A stretch of 64,000 nt of DNA, from positions 1,918,267 to 1,982,266 of the forward strand of contig JAJEJU010000025.1 in NCBI GenBank assembly GCA_021390615.1, read 5' to 3'. Positions 25,157 through 34,098 of this stretch are shown here, piece after piece. The translations under genes and the position numbers were made by a program. Position 1 is the stretch's first letter; every line of letters starts with the position of its first letter. This DNA comes from Rhodanobacteraceae bacterium ZG21-1 (lineage in GTDB: Bacteria; Pseudomonadota; Gammaproteobacteria; Xanthomonadales; Rhodanobacteraceae). The notes under the pieces were generated by a model. The model was given only the letters and a program-made list of their open reading frames with translations. It did not search any database and had not been told where the DNA came from.

Positions 25157-26820
25157 GATGTGTTCCCTTGCGACGACGCCGCAGCCGGAGCGGCCGCGCT
25201 CACCGCATCCTCCACGCTCCAGTCGTTCAGTGCCTGTGGCGGAAGTTGGGGCAGCGCCACGCGCAGCAGCAACTCGCGCACCTCGTCCTTCAGGCGCGCC
25301 ACCGCCAGCGGGATGCCGCGCGTGCCGAGCCACGTGGCGAAATCGGCCAGCGCTTCCAGCGCGGTGCTGTCCAGGTCCGGCGATTCCTCCAGGCTGAGCA
25401 CGACGCGGCGCAAGCCGCTGCGCTTCTCCACCTGCTGCCGCGCCAGGCCCATCATGGCCTCCGCGTTGGCGAAGAACAGCGGCTCCTCCGGCCGCAGGAT
25501 CAGCTCGTTGGCCGGCTCGACCGCCTGCGGATGCCGCGCGATGTCGACGAAGTCGTGCCCGCCGCCGAGCCGGCCCAGCACGGCCAGGCGCGGTGTGGCG
25601 AGCTGGCGCAGCAGCATCACCAGGCTGAAGGCGATCGCCACCAGCAGGCCGTCCAGAATGCCCAGGGCCAGCACGGCCAGCACCGCGGCCAGCGCCACCA
25701 GCCGGTCGCGTCGCCATTGCAGATAAGGCCTGAACACGCCCAGCCGCCAGGACTTGCTGACCGCATGGATCACGATCGCTGCCAGCACCGGCTCGGGGAT
25801 CCGCTCGATCCAGCGCAGCAGCAACAGCACCATCAGCAGCACGCTGGCCGCGGCGACCAGGCCGGCCACGCGCGAGCGAGCGCCGGCCGCTTCGTTGGCC
25901 GAGGTGCCGGAATAGCCCGCACCGACCGGCATGCCGTGCAGCACGCCCGAAATCACGTTGGCCACGCCGAACACCAGCAGATCGCGATTGGCGCTGACCG
26001 GGTCGCCGTGCTTCAGCGCGAAGGCGCGGATCGAACCGTACGATTCCGCATACAGCACCAGCAGCAGCGCCGCCGCCAGTTCCACGCTGGGCAGCCACTG
26101 ATCGCTGCTCGGCCAGGTCGGCCAGGCCCAGCTCGGCACCAGTTGGATGGTGCCGGTGAGCGCCACGCCGTGCTGGGCCAGCCAGCCCGAGGCGGCCACG
26201 CCGAGCACGATCACCAGCAGGCTGCCGGGCAGGCGCCGCACCCGTTCGCTGAGGAACAGCAGCAGCAGCGCGGCCAGGCCGGCGCCGGCAGTGGCGGGCT
26301 GCAGCTTGCCGGCCGAGGCCAGCAGATCGGCCAGCAACAGCGGCACGAAATCGCCGTGCAGCGCCGGCAGCCCGAACAGGTTCGGCAGCTGCTTCAAGGC
26401 GATCACGCAGGCCAGGCCGAAGGTGAAGCCGCGCAGCACCGGCCGCGCGATCAGCGACGACAGGCCGCCGAGGCGCGCCGCGCCGGCGATCAGGAAGCAG
26501 CCGCCGGTCAGCAGCACCAGGGTGGCCGCGATGGCCGCCCGCGACGCGTCGTTGTGGCCGGCCAGCGCCAGCGTGCCGGCGGCCAGCACCGCCGCCGAGG
26601 ACGAGGTGGCCGAGACGATCGCGTAACGGCTGCGCCCGAGCAGGCCATAGCAGAGCAGGCCGACGAACAGCGCGATTACGCCGGCCTGCGGCGGCAGCCC
26701 GGCGATGCCCGAGTAGGCGACCGCCTCGGGCAGCAGCAGGCCGGCGATGGAGAGGCCGGCCAGCGCGTCGACGCCCAGGCCGGAGCCCGGCGCCGCGGTG
26801 GGTGCCGGGCGCGCGTTCAT
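25153..26820 (-). CDS. SulP-family anion transporter with STAS domain
   Basis: 555 residues. The first 400 or so form the multi-helix SulP domain, with the family's GLSIAGLLLPEAVAYSGIAGLPPQ entry loop near residue 22 and GYSGTSANEAAGARS later. The C-terminal 110 residues are a STAS domain (SLEESPDLDSTALEAL, with the usual DSTAL loop). Members carry sulfate, bicarbonate, fumarate or other anions, and the substrate cannot be read from sequence. The start ATG overlaps the ParB-like gene's stop (ATGA) and its stop overlaps the DUF885 start (GTGA). Confidence 0.88.
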   Translation of the reverse strand: MNARPAPTAAPGSGLGVDALAGLSIAGLLLPEAVAYSGIAGLPPQAGVIALFVGLLCYGLLGRSRYAIVSATSSSAAVLAAGTLALAGHNDASRAAIAATLVLLTGGCFLIAGAARLGGLSSLIARPVLRGFTFGLACVIALKQLPNLFGLPALHGDFVPLLLADLLASAGKLQPATAGAGLAALLLLFLSERVRRLPGSLLVIVLGVAASGWLAQHGVALTGTIQLVPSWAWPTWPSSDQWLPSVELAAALLLVLYAESYGSIRAFALKHGDPVSANRDLLVFGVANVISGVLHGMPVGAGYSGTSANEAAGARSRVAGLVAAASVLLMVLLLLRWIERIPEPVLAAIVIHAVSKSWRLGVFRPYLQWRRDRLVALAAVLAVLALGILDGLLVAIAFSLVMLLRQLATPRLAVLGRLGGGHDFVDIARHPQAVEPANELILRPEEPLFFANAEAMMGLARQQVEKRSGLRRVVLSLEESPDLDSTALEALADFATWLGTRGIPLAVARLKDEVRELLLRVALPQLPPQALNDWSVEDAVSAAAPAAASSQGNTS

Positions 26821-27434
26821 TCGATCGCGCCGCTCCAGCCCGGCAGGTAGGCGGTGTCGCGGCTGTGCGCCAGCAACAAGGCCTGCTGCACCGCCTTCGC
26901 GGTGACCTTGCCGCCAGGCAGCTTGAGGCGACGGCGATAGAAGTCCGCCCACAGGAATTCCGCGTAGGGCGTGGCGTCCTTGGCGCAACCGCCGGCCATG
27001 CGCACGCGCGCGGCCAGCGTGCGGTAGGGATCGTCGGCGAGGCTGTCCAGCGCGCTAGGGAAAGCGTTGTAATCGACGCGATGGCCGTGCTGGTCGTAGG
27101 GGTGCGCCCAGCGGTTGAACTCCATGGCGCGCCAGAACACGTCCTGCTCCAGCCAGGAGAAATCGCGCTGGATCATCACCGGCACGCTCTTCACGCCTTC
27201 TTCCAGCAAGGCCAGGCCGAGATGATGGTGATCGACGATATACACGCGCTGCTTGGGGCCCAGCACGCCGGGAAACCAGTGCGCCTCGATCAGCTCCTTG
27301 CGCTTCTTCTTGCCCAGTTCGCGCCATTGCGCGCGCTTCTCGGCCACCTCGGCTTTGCCGACCGTCATCTGGGTGGGTCGCAGCTTGGACGGCGCGACGT
27401 TCAACAGCGGGTGGCGCACATGCAGTTCGGACAT
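26817..27434 (-). CDS. ParB-like (ParBc_2) nuclease-domain protein
   Basis: 205 residues of the ParB-like superfamily type that begins LNVAPSKLRPTQMTVG and carries VYIVDHHHLGLALLEEGVKSVPVMI, the segment corresponding to the ParB/Srx phosphate-binding fold. There is no DNA-binding HTH of true ParB, so chromosome partitioning is not implied. Some relatives are nucleases or CTPases, but this subfamily is untested as far as I know. The ATG at 27434 is chosen because the fold begins there. It is the first gene of a three-gene overlapping operon with a SulP transporter and a DUF885 protein, an unexplained combination. Confidence 0.75.
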   Translation of the reverse strand: MSELHVRHPLLNVAPSKLRPTQMTVGKAEVAEKRAQWRELGKKKRKELIEAHWFPGVLGPKQRVYIVDHHHLGLALLEEGVKSVPVMIQRDFSWLEQDVFWRAMEFNRWAHPYDQHGHRVDYNAFPSALDSLADDPYRTLAARVRMAGGCAKDATPYAEFLWADFYRRRLKLPGGKVTAKAVQQALLLAHSRDTAYLPGWSGAIE

Positions 27435-27543
27435 GGACGGCTCCTCGGCCTCGGTTTGGCGCGAGCGTAACCGAATCGTCATCTGTGCGGAGGCTTTTCG
27501 CGCGCGGCAAATTCTTGCGGCGAGAACGCTTCGACGCTAAGGC

Positions 27544-28248
27544 CTATTCCTTGCCCGAGTAGTTCCCGTGCACCGCCTGCAGGTAGCTGGCCAGGTTGCG
27601 CTGCGGATGGTCTTCGAAGCGCTGGCCGGTCTCGCTGCAGGCGTCGATGCGGTCCGGGCGGAAATTGCGGAAGCCATCGCGCAGCCGGCACCAGGCGCCC
27701 AGGGTCCAGGCGCCGCCCCAGAACGCCAGGCATAGCGGTTCGATGTCGCGCTCGCTGGGCTTGCCGCCCTCGTCGCGATAGGTCAGGTGCAGCACGCGGC
27801 TGTGGGTGATGCAGGCGTGCAGGTGATCCAGCCGGTTGGCGAAGGCCTGCTGCTGCTCGTCGCGCCAGATCGGGGCGAAGATGCGCGTGTGCGAGGCCCG
27901 TTCGCGCAGCTCGGCCGGCAGCACCGCCTCGATCTTCAGCAAGGCCGCCTGCGCGCTGCCGGCCAGGCGTTCGCCGGCGAAGGCGCGTACGAAGCGCGTG
28001 CCGACTACCAGGGCTTCGAGCTCTTCGCCGGTGAACATCAGGGGAGGGATGTCCGAGCCCTTGCGCAGTACGTAGCCGACCCCGGCCTCGCCTTCGATCG
28101 GCACGCCGGAAAGCTGCAGGTCGGCCACATCGCGATAGACGGTGCGCAGCGAGACGCCGAGCGTGTCGGCGAGCTGGCGCGCCGGCAGGGCGGTGCGGCG
28201 CCCGCGCAGGGCATGGATGATGAGGAACAGGCGGTCGGCGCGGCGCAT
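27544..28248 (-). CDS. YafY-type HTH/WYL-domain transcriptional regulator
   Basis: 234 residues. An N-terminal DeoR-like HTH (MRRADRLFLIIHALRGRR, then LADTLGVSLRTVYRDVADL) is followed by a WYL-type domain ending in WRLGAWC-like sequence (TLGAWCRLRDGFRNFRPDRI). YafY relatives sense ligands or nucleic acid through the WYL domain and often control neighbouring genes. The candidate targets are the GFA/NIPSNAP/DJ-1 operon upstream on the same strand or the ParB-like operon downstream. The ATG at 28248 begins the HTH; a longer frame to 28290 adds a non-homologous lead. Confidence 0.85.
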   Translation of the reverse strand: MRRADRLFLIIHALRGRRTALPARQLADTLGVSLRTVYRDVADLQLSGVPIEGEAGVGYVLRKGSDIPPLMFTGEELEALVVGTRFVRAFAGERLAGSAQAALLKIEAVLPAELRERASHTRIFAPIWRDEQQQAFANRLDHLHACITHSRVLHLTYRDEGGKPSERDIEPLCLAFWGGAWTLGAWCRLRDGFRNFRPDRIDACSETGQRFEDHPQRNLASYLQAVHGNYSGKE

Positions 28249-28411
28249 CGGTACATCATCGCCGAGTCGCTTGCGGGCGGCCAGCGCCATCGGTCACGTT
28301 GCGTCGGCCGGCGTCGCCGAGCCTTCGCGACCTCGGCCATCCGCTCCGCCGTAAGCGCCCGCGCAGCGGACGCGCCTGCGCGCGGTGCCGCCGCAAAGGG
28401 CTCGGCACGGT

Positions 28412-28816
28412 TCACAGGTGCCTGGTCTCGGCGGGGGTCGAGCGCCAATCGTTGGCGCGGCCGTCGCTGAAGCGCAGCGGCGCCTCGATCAGTTCCTGCG
28501 GCGAGACGTCATCCAGGCAGGCGAGATTGATCGTGTAGAAGTCGCCGCCCAGGGCCTCGACATGACCGCGGCCGAACGGGCGCACGCCGCAGTGACGGCA
28601 GAACAGGTGATGCATGCTGCGGGTGCCGAACTGATAGTCGGCCAGCGCCGCCTCGCCCTCGAGCAGGCGGAATGCTTCGGGCCGCACGATGACCCCCCAT
28701 TGGCGGGTCTTTTGGCAGATCGAACAGTTGCAGCGGCCGCCGCCGGCCGACAGATCGATCTCGGCCTCGATCCGTACCGCGCCGCAATGACAGCTGCCGT
28801 GATAAGTCTTGTTCAT
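28412..28816 (-). CDS. GFA-family zinc protein
   Basis: 134 residues of the GFA fold (glutathione-dependent formaldehyde-activating enzyme-like, Mss4-like). The zinc cysteines are present: Cys9 and Cys11 in SCHCGAVR, Cys29, Cys31 and Cys34 in CNCSICQK, and Cys73 and Cys76 in [12 protein letters not shown]. True formaldehyde activation is doubtful for most members; binding of a thiol adduct is the cautious reading. It overlaps the NIPSNAP gene by ATGA and ends the four-gene DJ-1-like operon. Confidence 0.88.
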   Translation of the reverse strand: MNKTYHGSCHCGAVRIEAEIDLSAGGGRCNCSICQKTRQWGVIVRPEAFRLLEGEAALADYQFGTRSMHHLFCRHCGVRPFGRGHVEALGGDFYTINLACLDDVSPQELIEAPLRFSDGRANDWRSTPAETRHL

Positions 28817-29583
28817 GCGGGTTCCTTGGTCCGTGCAGTCGACAGGGTGGTGAGGGAGTCATCGGGGACGCCGCGCAGCAGCGAACGGGGCGTCGGTGTA
28901 AGGCGCAAGGTCTGCGGCGGCGCTTCGAGGCGCAGCTGCCAGGCCTGAAACACCGCGTCGGCCACAGGGTCCACGGCCAGCGCAGCCAGATGGCGCGCAT
29001 GTGCGGCGGCATCGGCGAAGGCGGCGAACCACACGAAGACATGCTCGTCTTCGCGCACCGGCAGGCGCGGGAAATTGTTGCGCGCGGTTTCGCTGAGATA
29101 CGTGGCCAGCACGCGCGCGCCGTGCGCCTCCAGGGACGGGCGCAGCCGCGTCTCGAAGTCCGTCGCCAGCTCCGTCGCCGTATCGGGCGACACCGCGCAC
29201 ACGCTGGCGACCAGCAGCCCCCCCGGCGGCGCCGCGCCGAGGACCGGACGCTGCAGGCCGCGCAGATCGAGGCCTTGCAGCGGCCGCAACAACAGCACGT
29301 CGTCGGAATCGAGCATGGTCGCGTTGGCCTGCTCGCGATGCGCGCGCCACACCGGGCCGTCGTAGAACCCGGCCAGCGCCGCCGGCCGCGCGGACATGTC
29401 GGCGAAGCCGCGCAGCCAGACGAAGCGATCCGGATCGTCCAGGTCGCGGAACTGGCCAGGCAAGGCCATGCCCAACGCTTCCTGCGACTCCACGAACTCG
29501 CGCTCGAACAGCGTCACCAGGGCTTCGCGGCATCCGGGACGCAGGCTGTACTGGCGCAGCTCGAGTACGCCGGACGCGCTCAT
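28813..29583 (-). CDS. NIPSNAP-family protein
   Basis: 256 residues with a ferredoxin-like dimeric alpha-beta barrel pattern, seen as two NIPSNAP-like halves. The first begins [22 protein letters not shown] with [19 protein letters not shown]. The second contains [27 protein letters not shown] domains occur in small stress or toluene-tolerance-type proteins; no reaction can be assigned. It is coupled on both sides by ATGA-type overlap to the 57-residue gene and to the GFA gene. Confidence 0.82.
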   Translation of the reverse strand: MSASGVLELRQYSLRPGCREALVTLFEREFVESQEALGMALPGQFRDLDDPDRFVWLRGFADMSARPAALAGFYDGPVWRAHREQANATMLDSDDVLLLRPLQGLDLRGLQRPVLGAAPPGGLLVASVCAVSPDTATELATDFETRLRPSLEAHGARVLATYLSETARNNFPRLPVREDEHVFVWFAAFADAAAHARHLAALAVDPVADAVFQAWQLRLEAPPQTLRLTPTPRSLLRGVPDDSLTTLSTARTKEPA

Positions 29584-29753
29584 GGCCGCCCCCGCCGCAA
29601 CACGGTGCCGACCAGGGCGAGCAGCAGCATGCGTCGTGGCGGGGGCACCGATGGCGGCTCCGGCCGACGGTATGTACCTTCCACCAGGGTGCCGCGCATC
29701 TGCAGGGGACGATAGGCGCGGAGCAGGCGATCGAGCTTGGCTGTCGTGGTCAT
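29580..29753 (-). CDS. 57-residue hypothetical protein in the DJ-1/NIPSNAP operon
   Basis: A short basic protein (MTTTAKLDRLLRAYRPLQMR at the start, a proline-rich middle, then MLLLALVGTVLRR). The C-terminal hydrophobic stretch is too short to be a sure membrane segment. Its stop overlaps the NIPSNAP start, and it begins 10 bases after the DJ-1-like stop, so it sits exactly where a real coding gene would. I do not recognise it. Confidence 0.5.
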   Translation of the reverse strand: MTTTAKLDRLLRAYRPLQMRGTLVEGTYRRPEPPSVPPPRRMLLLALVGTVLRRGRP

Positions 29754-29763
29754 GTCCGCGCCC

Positions 29764-30375
29764 TCACGCCGCCACCGCCGCTTCGCCCACGCGCCAGGAC
29801 GGCGGCTGCGCATGCTTGAACAGGCGATACCAGTCCTCGCGGTCGACCGGGCTGTAGAGATCCAGCGTGCGGATCACCTCGCGGGCGAACTCCACGCTGC
29901 CGAGATGGCTCGCAGTGATGGTGCCGCCGTCGCTCACCGCCAGCACGCCGGCGTCGTACTGCTCGGCGCCGGCGTAGCCCGGCACCTGGCTCTCGATGTG
30001 CCCCGCCCAGTTGCCGGTATGCCGGCAACGGTCGAGCAGGCCGGCGCGGGCCAAGGCCAACACGCCGCTGTCGATGGCCGCCACCGGCGCGCCGGCCATG
30101 TGCACGCGGCGGATCGCCTGGACGGCTTTTTCGCCGTCGCCGCGCTGCCACAGATGGCCGCCGGGCACCATCAGCAGGGCCGCGCGCGTCTCGTCGAGCT
30201 GGCCCAGGGTCAGGTCAGGCAGCACGCTCAGGCCGCCCATCGACATCACCGGCTCCAGCGAGAAGCCGACGCTGCGCACCTGCCAGTCGCCCGGACGGCG
30301 GATCTCGCACAGCGCCAGTGCAGCCTGCCAATCGGCAAAGCCGTCGAACACCAGAAAATAGACCGTATCGCGCAT
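29764..30375 (-). CDS. DJ-1/PfpI-superfamily protein lacking the catalytic cysteine
   Basis: 203 residues of the class I glutamine-amidotransferase/DJ-1 fold. The LLMVPGGHLW loop (residues 67-76) and the elbow at 97-115 (PVAAIDSGVLALARAGLLD) are clear. Where the family has the nucleophile Cys in AIC, this protein has Asp102 (AIDSG). It therefore probably does not act as a cysteine hydrolase and may bind a ligand or regulate instead. ATG 30375 is used; ATG 30390 is in frame. It is first in an overlapping operon with the 57-residue, NIPSNAP and GFA genes. Confidence 0.8.
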   Translation of the reverse strand: MRDTVYFLVFDGFADWQAALALCEIRRPGDWQVRSVGFSLEPVMSMGGLSVLPDLTLGQLDETRAALLMVPGGHLWQRGDGEKAVQAIRRVHMAGAPVAAIDSGVLALARAGLLDRCRHTGNWAGHIESQVPGYAGAEQYDAGVLAVSDGGTITASHLGSVEFAREVIRTLDLYSPVDREDWYRLFKHAQPPSWRVGEAAVAA

Positions 30376-30710
30376 GTCCCCGATCTCCATCCTTCGTTTG
30401 CTGGATGGGAAGTCTGCTACCGGCATGCTGCCAACGTGCTGTCAGCAGCAGGCCGGCAGGTAGCGCTTTTCGGTTCTTTTTCGGCTGATCGCATTCCGCG
30501 CGATCGGCACCAGCATCGGCTCGCCGGCTGCATGCTTGCCTCGCATGCCCAGCCCGGCCACGCCATGTCACACGCTCGAAGGCGCGCGATCGCGGCTATC
30601 GAGGTCGAACCCTAACGAAGCCTTGCTGGACAGCCCGCACCGGCGCCCGGCCGCTGGCGCGGAACAGCCGGAGCCGGGACAATGCGGCTTCCACCCGCCA
30701 CGGACCCGTC
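30376..30710. promoter_or_regulatory. Divergent DJ-1-like operon / fbp upstream region
   Basis: 335 bases between divergent genes. The part near 30400-30490 is less GC-rich and contains TTTTTCGGC, so it is the better place for the DJ-1-like promoter. The side next to fbp has no obvious -35/-10 pair. No small gene is supported. Confidence 0.3.
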
Positions 30711-31748
30711 ATGAAGCCCGTCTCGCTGATCCAGTTCCTGATCGAGGAACGCCGCGCCAACCACATCAATGCCGAACTCAGCCTGCTGATCGAGGTGGTG
30801 GCGCGCGCCTGCAAGCGCATCGCCGTGGCCACCAACAAGGGCGCCCTGGGCGGCGTGCTGGGCATGGCCGGCGACGGCGACGCGCTGAGCATCAACGTGC
30901 AGGGCGAGGCGCAGAAGAAGCTGGACGTGATCTCCAACGAAATCCTGCTCGAGGCGAACGCCTGGGGCGGCCAGTTGGCTGCCTGCGCCTCGGAGGAAAT
31001 GGAAGACCCGCAGCCGATCCCGGACATGTACCCGAAGGGCAATCATCTGCTGCTGTTCGATCCGCTGGACGGCAGCTCGAACATCGACGTCAACGTGTCG
31101 GTGGGCACGATCTTTTCGATCCTGCGCTGCCCGGACGGCGTCACCGAGGCGAAGACCGAGCACTTCCTGCAGCCGGGCACCGCGCAGCTGGCCGCCGGCT
31201 ACGTGGTGTACGGCCCGGCCACCGTGCTGGTGCTGACCTTCGGCCACGGCACCCACGAGTTCACCCTGGACCGCGAGGTCGGCAGCTTCGTCCTCAGCCG
31301 CCGCGCGATCAAGGTGCCGGAGGAGACCGCCGAGTTCGCCATCAACATGTCCAACCAGCGCCATTGGGAAGCGCCGATGCAGCGCTACATCGGCGAGCTG
31401 CTGGCCGGCAAGGACGGCCCGCGCGGCAAGGACTTCAACATGCGCTGGGTGGCCTCGATGGTGGCCGACGTGCATCGCATCCTCACCCGCGGCGGCGTGT
31501 TCTTCTACCCGCTGGACGCCAAGATCAAGGCCAAGGGCGAGACCGGCAAGCTGCGCCTGATGTACGAGGCCAATCCGATGGCCTTCATCATCGAGCAGGC
31601 CGGCGGCGCGGCCGCCACCGGGCGCGAGCGCATCCTGGACATCATGCCGACGGCGCTGCATCAGCGCGTGCCGGTGTTCCTCGGTTCGGCCGCCGAGGTC
31701 GAGGTGGCTTCACGCTATCACCGCCAGGCGGACGGCGCGGCAGGTTGA
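30711..31748 (+). CDS. fbp: Class 1 fructose-1,6-bisphosphatase
   Basis: 345 residues. It hydrolyses fructose 1,6-bisphosphate to fructose 6-phosphate, the committed step of gluconeogenesis. The metal and catalytic motifs are present: SEEMED (94-99) and [11 protein letters not shown] (116-126). The allosteric/active-site region [18 protein letters not shown] and the C-terminal [18 protein letters not shown] are also intact. The start [13 protein letters not shown] matches class 1 enzymes, and the length is normal. It is a single gene, convergent with the ClpP-like gene. Confidence 0.95.
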   Translation: MKPVSLIQFLIEERRANHINAELSLLIEVVARACKRIAVATNKGALGGVLGMAGDGDALSINVQGEAQKKLDVISNEILLEANAWGGQLAACASEEMEDPQPIPDMYPKGNHLLLFDPLDGSSNIDVNVSVGTIFSILRCPDGVTEAKTEHFLQPGTAQLAAGYVVYGPATVLVLTFGHGTHEFTLDREVGSFVLSRRAIKVPEETAEFAINMSNQRHWEAPMQRYIGELLAGKDGPRGKDFNMRWVASMVADVHRILTRGGVFFYPLDAKIKAKGETGKLRLMYEANPMAFIIEQAGGAAATGRERILDIMPTALHQRVPVFLGSAAEVEVASRYHRQADGAAG

Positions 31749-31755
31749 ACATCGC

Positions 31756-31781
31756 GTGCCCGGCCTGGACCGGCCGGGCAC
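31756..31781. terminator. Hairpin between convergent fbp and the ClpP-like gene
   Basis: A 10-bp perfect GC-rich stem (31756-31765 with 31772-31781), loop TGGACC, lies 8 bases after the fbp stop and 10 bases before the end of the opposing gene. It could serve both directions. A T run is lacking, so it may act with Rho or as an RNA 3-prime stabiliser. Confidence 0.5.
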
Positions 31782-31790
31782 AGGCCGCGC

Positions 31791-32966
31791 TCAGCGAACG
31801 CCAGCAGCCGGCTGCATCATCTGCCGGCACTGCGCGTAATAGCTCTCGAGGTCGCTCCGGACCAGGTTGGGCGCAATGGTGAAGCCGTAGCGCACCGCGC
31901 CGTTGCGGTCGCTCAGCCAGCTGCCGAAGGAGTGCGCGGAAACCAGCTGCTGCAGCTGCTCCAGCGTGAGCGAACCGCTGGACATCACCGCCGAACCGAA
32001 CACGCTGGCGCGTTGGCGCGGCTCCGGCTGCAAGGCCTGATGATCGATCTCGAAATACGACCGCGTGGCACGCGGCACCACCTGCCGCGCGTGGTCGCCG
32101 CCCATGTTGTCGTAGGTGGTGATTGTCAGCCCATCCGGCCGGCACAGCAGCTCGACCTTGTGTTCGCCACCGCGCACCAGCTGGTCGAGCACCAGCTTGG
32201 GCGCTCCCGACACCAGCTGATGGCTCGCGGTGAGCGGCAGGTAGCCGTTGTTGACCATGTCCAGCGCGCCGAGCTGATCCAGCGTCAGCCAGACCATCTC
32301 GCTGGACGAGGCCAGCGACGCGAAGGTGTCCGCCTGGATGCCCATGTCCCGCAGATAGGCGGCGAGCTCGCCCGAGGCGGGCGGGCTCTTGCCCGCGGCA
32401 TTCGGCGCGTTGCCGGTCGATGCGGATGCCTGCAGGCCGAGGCGGTCGTTGCCCGCAGGCGCCCAGCGGTAAAGCCCGCCCACGTAGGCGTAGACGCAGG
32501 CATTCACGCAGACCGAAACCTTGCTGCCCGGGTTCACGTGCGGGCCGCGCCTGGGTACGCCCAGGTGGGTCACCATCGAGCCGGCGCGGAACATGCGGCC
32601 CAGCGCGAGGCCGGCGGCCAGATCACCGCCGGGCGAATTCAGATAGATGTCCGAACCGGGAGGAACCTTGCGCGAGGCGGTCAGTTTCTCGAAGCGCGCC
32701 GGCGCGCCGGCGTCGATCGGGCCGAACAGATAGACCTGCGGCACCTTGGCCACCGCCATGGTCAGGCGATCGTCGTTGACCTGGATCGACAGCTGGCTGG
32801 CCGGTTCCGGCGCGGACCTTTCCGATCGATGCCGCGCCGCGCCCTCGCCATGCACGCCCAGGGACATGCCAAGGCATGCCGTCAGCCACAAGGCGCCACG
32901 CAGAATACGGGCTCGAGCGACGGCACGCGTCGAAGGATGAGCTTTGACGTTGGCGGATCGCACCAC
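31791..32966 (-). CDS. Exported ClpP-fold protein without the expected Ser and His
   Basis: About 391 residues. A GTG at 32966 (or 32963) after CGGGA gives a plausible signal peptide (ILRGALWLTACLGMSLGVHG). The mature N-terminal part has the ClpP-crotonase fold: IYLNSPGGDLAAGLALGRMF (SPGG at 111-114), then CVNACVYAYVGG, where exported ClpP-like proteases normally have C-x-S-A-C. Here the Ser position is Asn155, and the His position (usually LGxH) is Gln179 (RLGLQA). It is therefore probably not an active serine protease. The C-terminal 200 residues are not recognised. The start is the main uncertainty; a longer ATG frame to 33161 exists. Confidence 0.7.
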   Translation of the reverse strand: MVRSANVKAHPSTRAVARARILRGALWLTACLGMSLGVHGEGAARHRSERSAPEPASQLSIQVNDDRLTMAVAKVPQVYLFGPIDAGAPARFEKLTASRKVPPGSDIYLNSPGGDLAAGLALGRMFRAGSMVTHLGVPRRGPHVNPGSKVSVCVNACVYAYVGGLYRWAPAGNDRLGLQASASTGNAPNAAGKSPPASGELAAYLRDMGIQADTFASLASSSEMVWLTLDQLGALDMVNNGYLPLTASHQLVSGAPKLVLDQLVRGGEHKVELLCRPDGLTITTYDNMGGDHARQVVPRATRSYFEIDHQALQPEPRQRASVFGSAVMSSGSLTLEQLQQLVSAHSFGSWLSDRNGAVRYGFTIAPNLVRSDLESYYAQCRQMMQPAAGVR

Positions 32967-33279
32967 GATTCCCGTCGTCCAAAGCGAGGAGTTTCCTTGG
33001 TGGCAGATGTCCGTCCTATGAACACCGCGATGGCATACCGCGATCCTGCGCCCCACGAGCCAGGCTGGTTGGCCGCTCGATCCGCGGGGACGTTCCACGA
33101 CGACAGGCGCCGACGCGAGCCCATCTATCCGTCGCTTCGCCTGCTGGTCGCGGCGAAGCAACTGGCCAAACTCGCCCCAGCGGGATGCAAACGAAGCCGG
33201 TCGATGACATGGATGTATCGCGCGTGGATTTCCCTATCGCTGCCCGACATCGCCTCAGCCCTCACTCAAGCACCATCCC
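32967..33279. other. Region between the ClpP-like and GT51-like genes
   Basis: 313 bases with no supported gene. A 64-residue minus-strand frame (33016-33210) has no recognisable features. The part near 32970-33010 should hold the ClpP-like promoter. Confidence 0.35.
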
Positions 33280-33873
33280 TCATGGGCGTCCCGTCCGGGC
33301 AGCGGAAGCGTCCGGTCGCCAGGCCCCGGCACGCACCGATGCTTCGTAACGCGCCAGCAGACCGTCCCCGGCCGGCAAGGCACGCGCACCAAGCGAAGGC
33401 GCGCTGATCAACAAGACCAACACCGCCGTCTCGCTGGGCGAAAGCTTTGATGGCGGCTGTCCGAACAGACTCCCGGCCGTTTCGACCAGGCCGTGCCTTT
33501 GCGGGCCGGTGACGGCGAACGAGGCGATGGCCGCGGTCCGCTCGCGCTCGCTGGTATGCCAGTCCACCAGCGAACACCAGAGCGTGTAACGGAGTTGCCA
33601 GGACCACGCCGAACCCGGCGCCTGGCCGGCGTCCACGCGACGCAGCAACAGACGTGCGGTGTAAGGCACCGTATCGCCGTGCGCCTCGAAGCGGATCAGC
33701 TCGGCGGCCAGCACGGGCGGATCGCGATCCTCTGCGGGAGCGGCACGCAAGGCAGCGCGCATGTCCGCCAGCGCCGGCTGAAAACACCACAAGTCGTACA
33801 ACGCACAGGCACAGACGCCCAGCGCACTGCCGGCAAGTACCCCGATGCAGACGACTCTCCACCACCTGCGCAT
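33280..33873 (-). CDS. Membrane protein with a degenerate GT51 (transglycosylase-like) region
   Basis: 197 residues. Residues 5-27 are one membrane helix. The C-terminal part contains HGLVETAGSLFGQPPSKLSPSE (residues 127-148), which follows the GT51 pattern GIEAAARxYFGKxAxxLxxxEAA that ends peptidoglycan glycosyltransferase domains. The upstream catalytic block (EDxxFxxHxG and the RGGSTITQQ region) is not present, so it is not a working transglycosylase by sequence. It could be a binding or regulatory relative, or a decayed copy. The ATG at 33873 starts the helix. It is divergent from the alpha/beta hydrolase. Confidence 0.6.
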   Translation of the reverse strand: MRRWWRVVCIGVLAGSALGVCACALYDLWCFQPALADMRAALRAAPAEDRDPPVLAAELIRFEAHGDTVPYTARLLLRRVDAGQAPGSAWSWQLRYTLWCSLVDWHTSERERTAAIASFAVTGPQRHGLVETAGSLFGQPPSKLSPSETAVLVLLISAPSLGARALPAGDGLLARYEASVRAGAWRPDASAARTGRP

Positions 33874-34098
33874 GCACGGACTCCAATCTGTTCGGGTGGA
33901 TCGAGGCTGGCATGCCGGGCGAGCGCGCAGGTGGCGGCAAGAGGGCGCGCACATGGCATCCGCCGATCCTGTGGCGATGCCGTGGCGTGTCGATGCGGGG
34001 CAGCCGCGCATGCCTGCTTTTCGCCATCACCGAGCAGGCGTTCCGTCATCGGCCCATGCTAGCTTGCTCCCGATCGTCTGCCGGGATATGGACAGCCC

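Noticed and set aside
23351..26098. A 915-residue frame upstream of the DUF885 protein
   Set aside because: Its N-terminal third is a shadow of the SulP gene; a GTG with ribosome site and signal peptide at 25156 is the real start.
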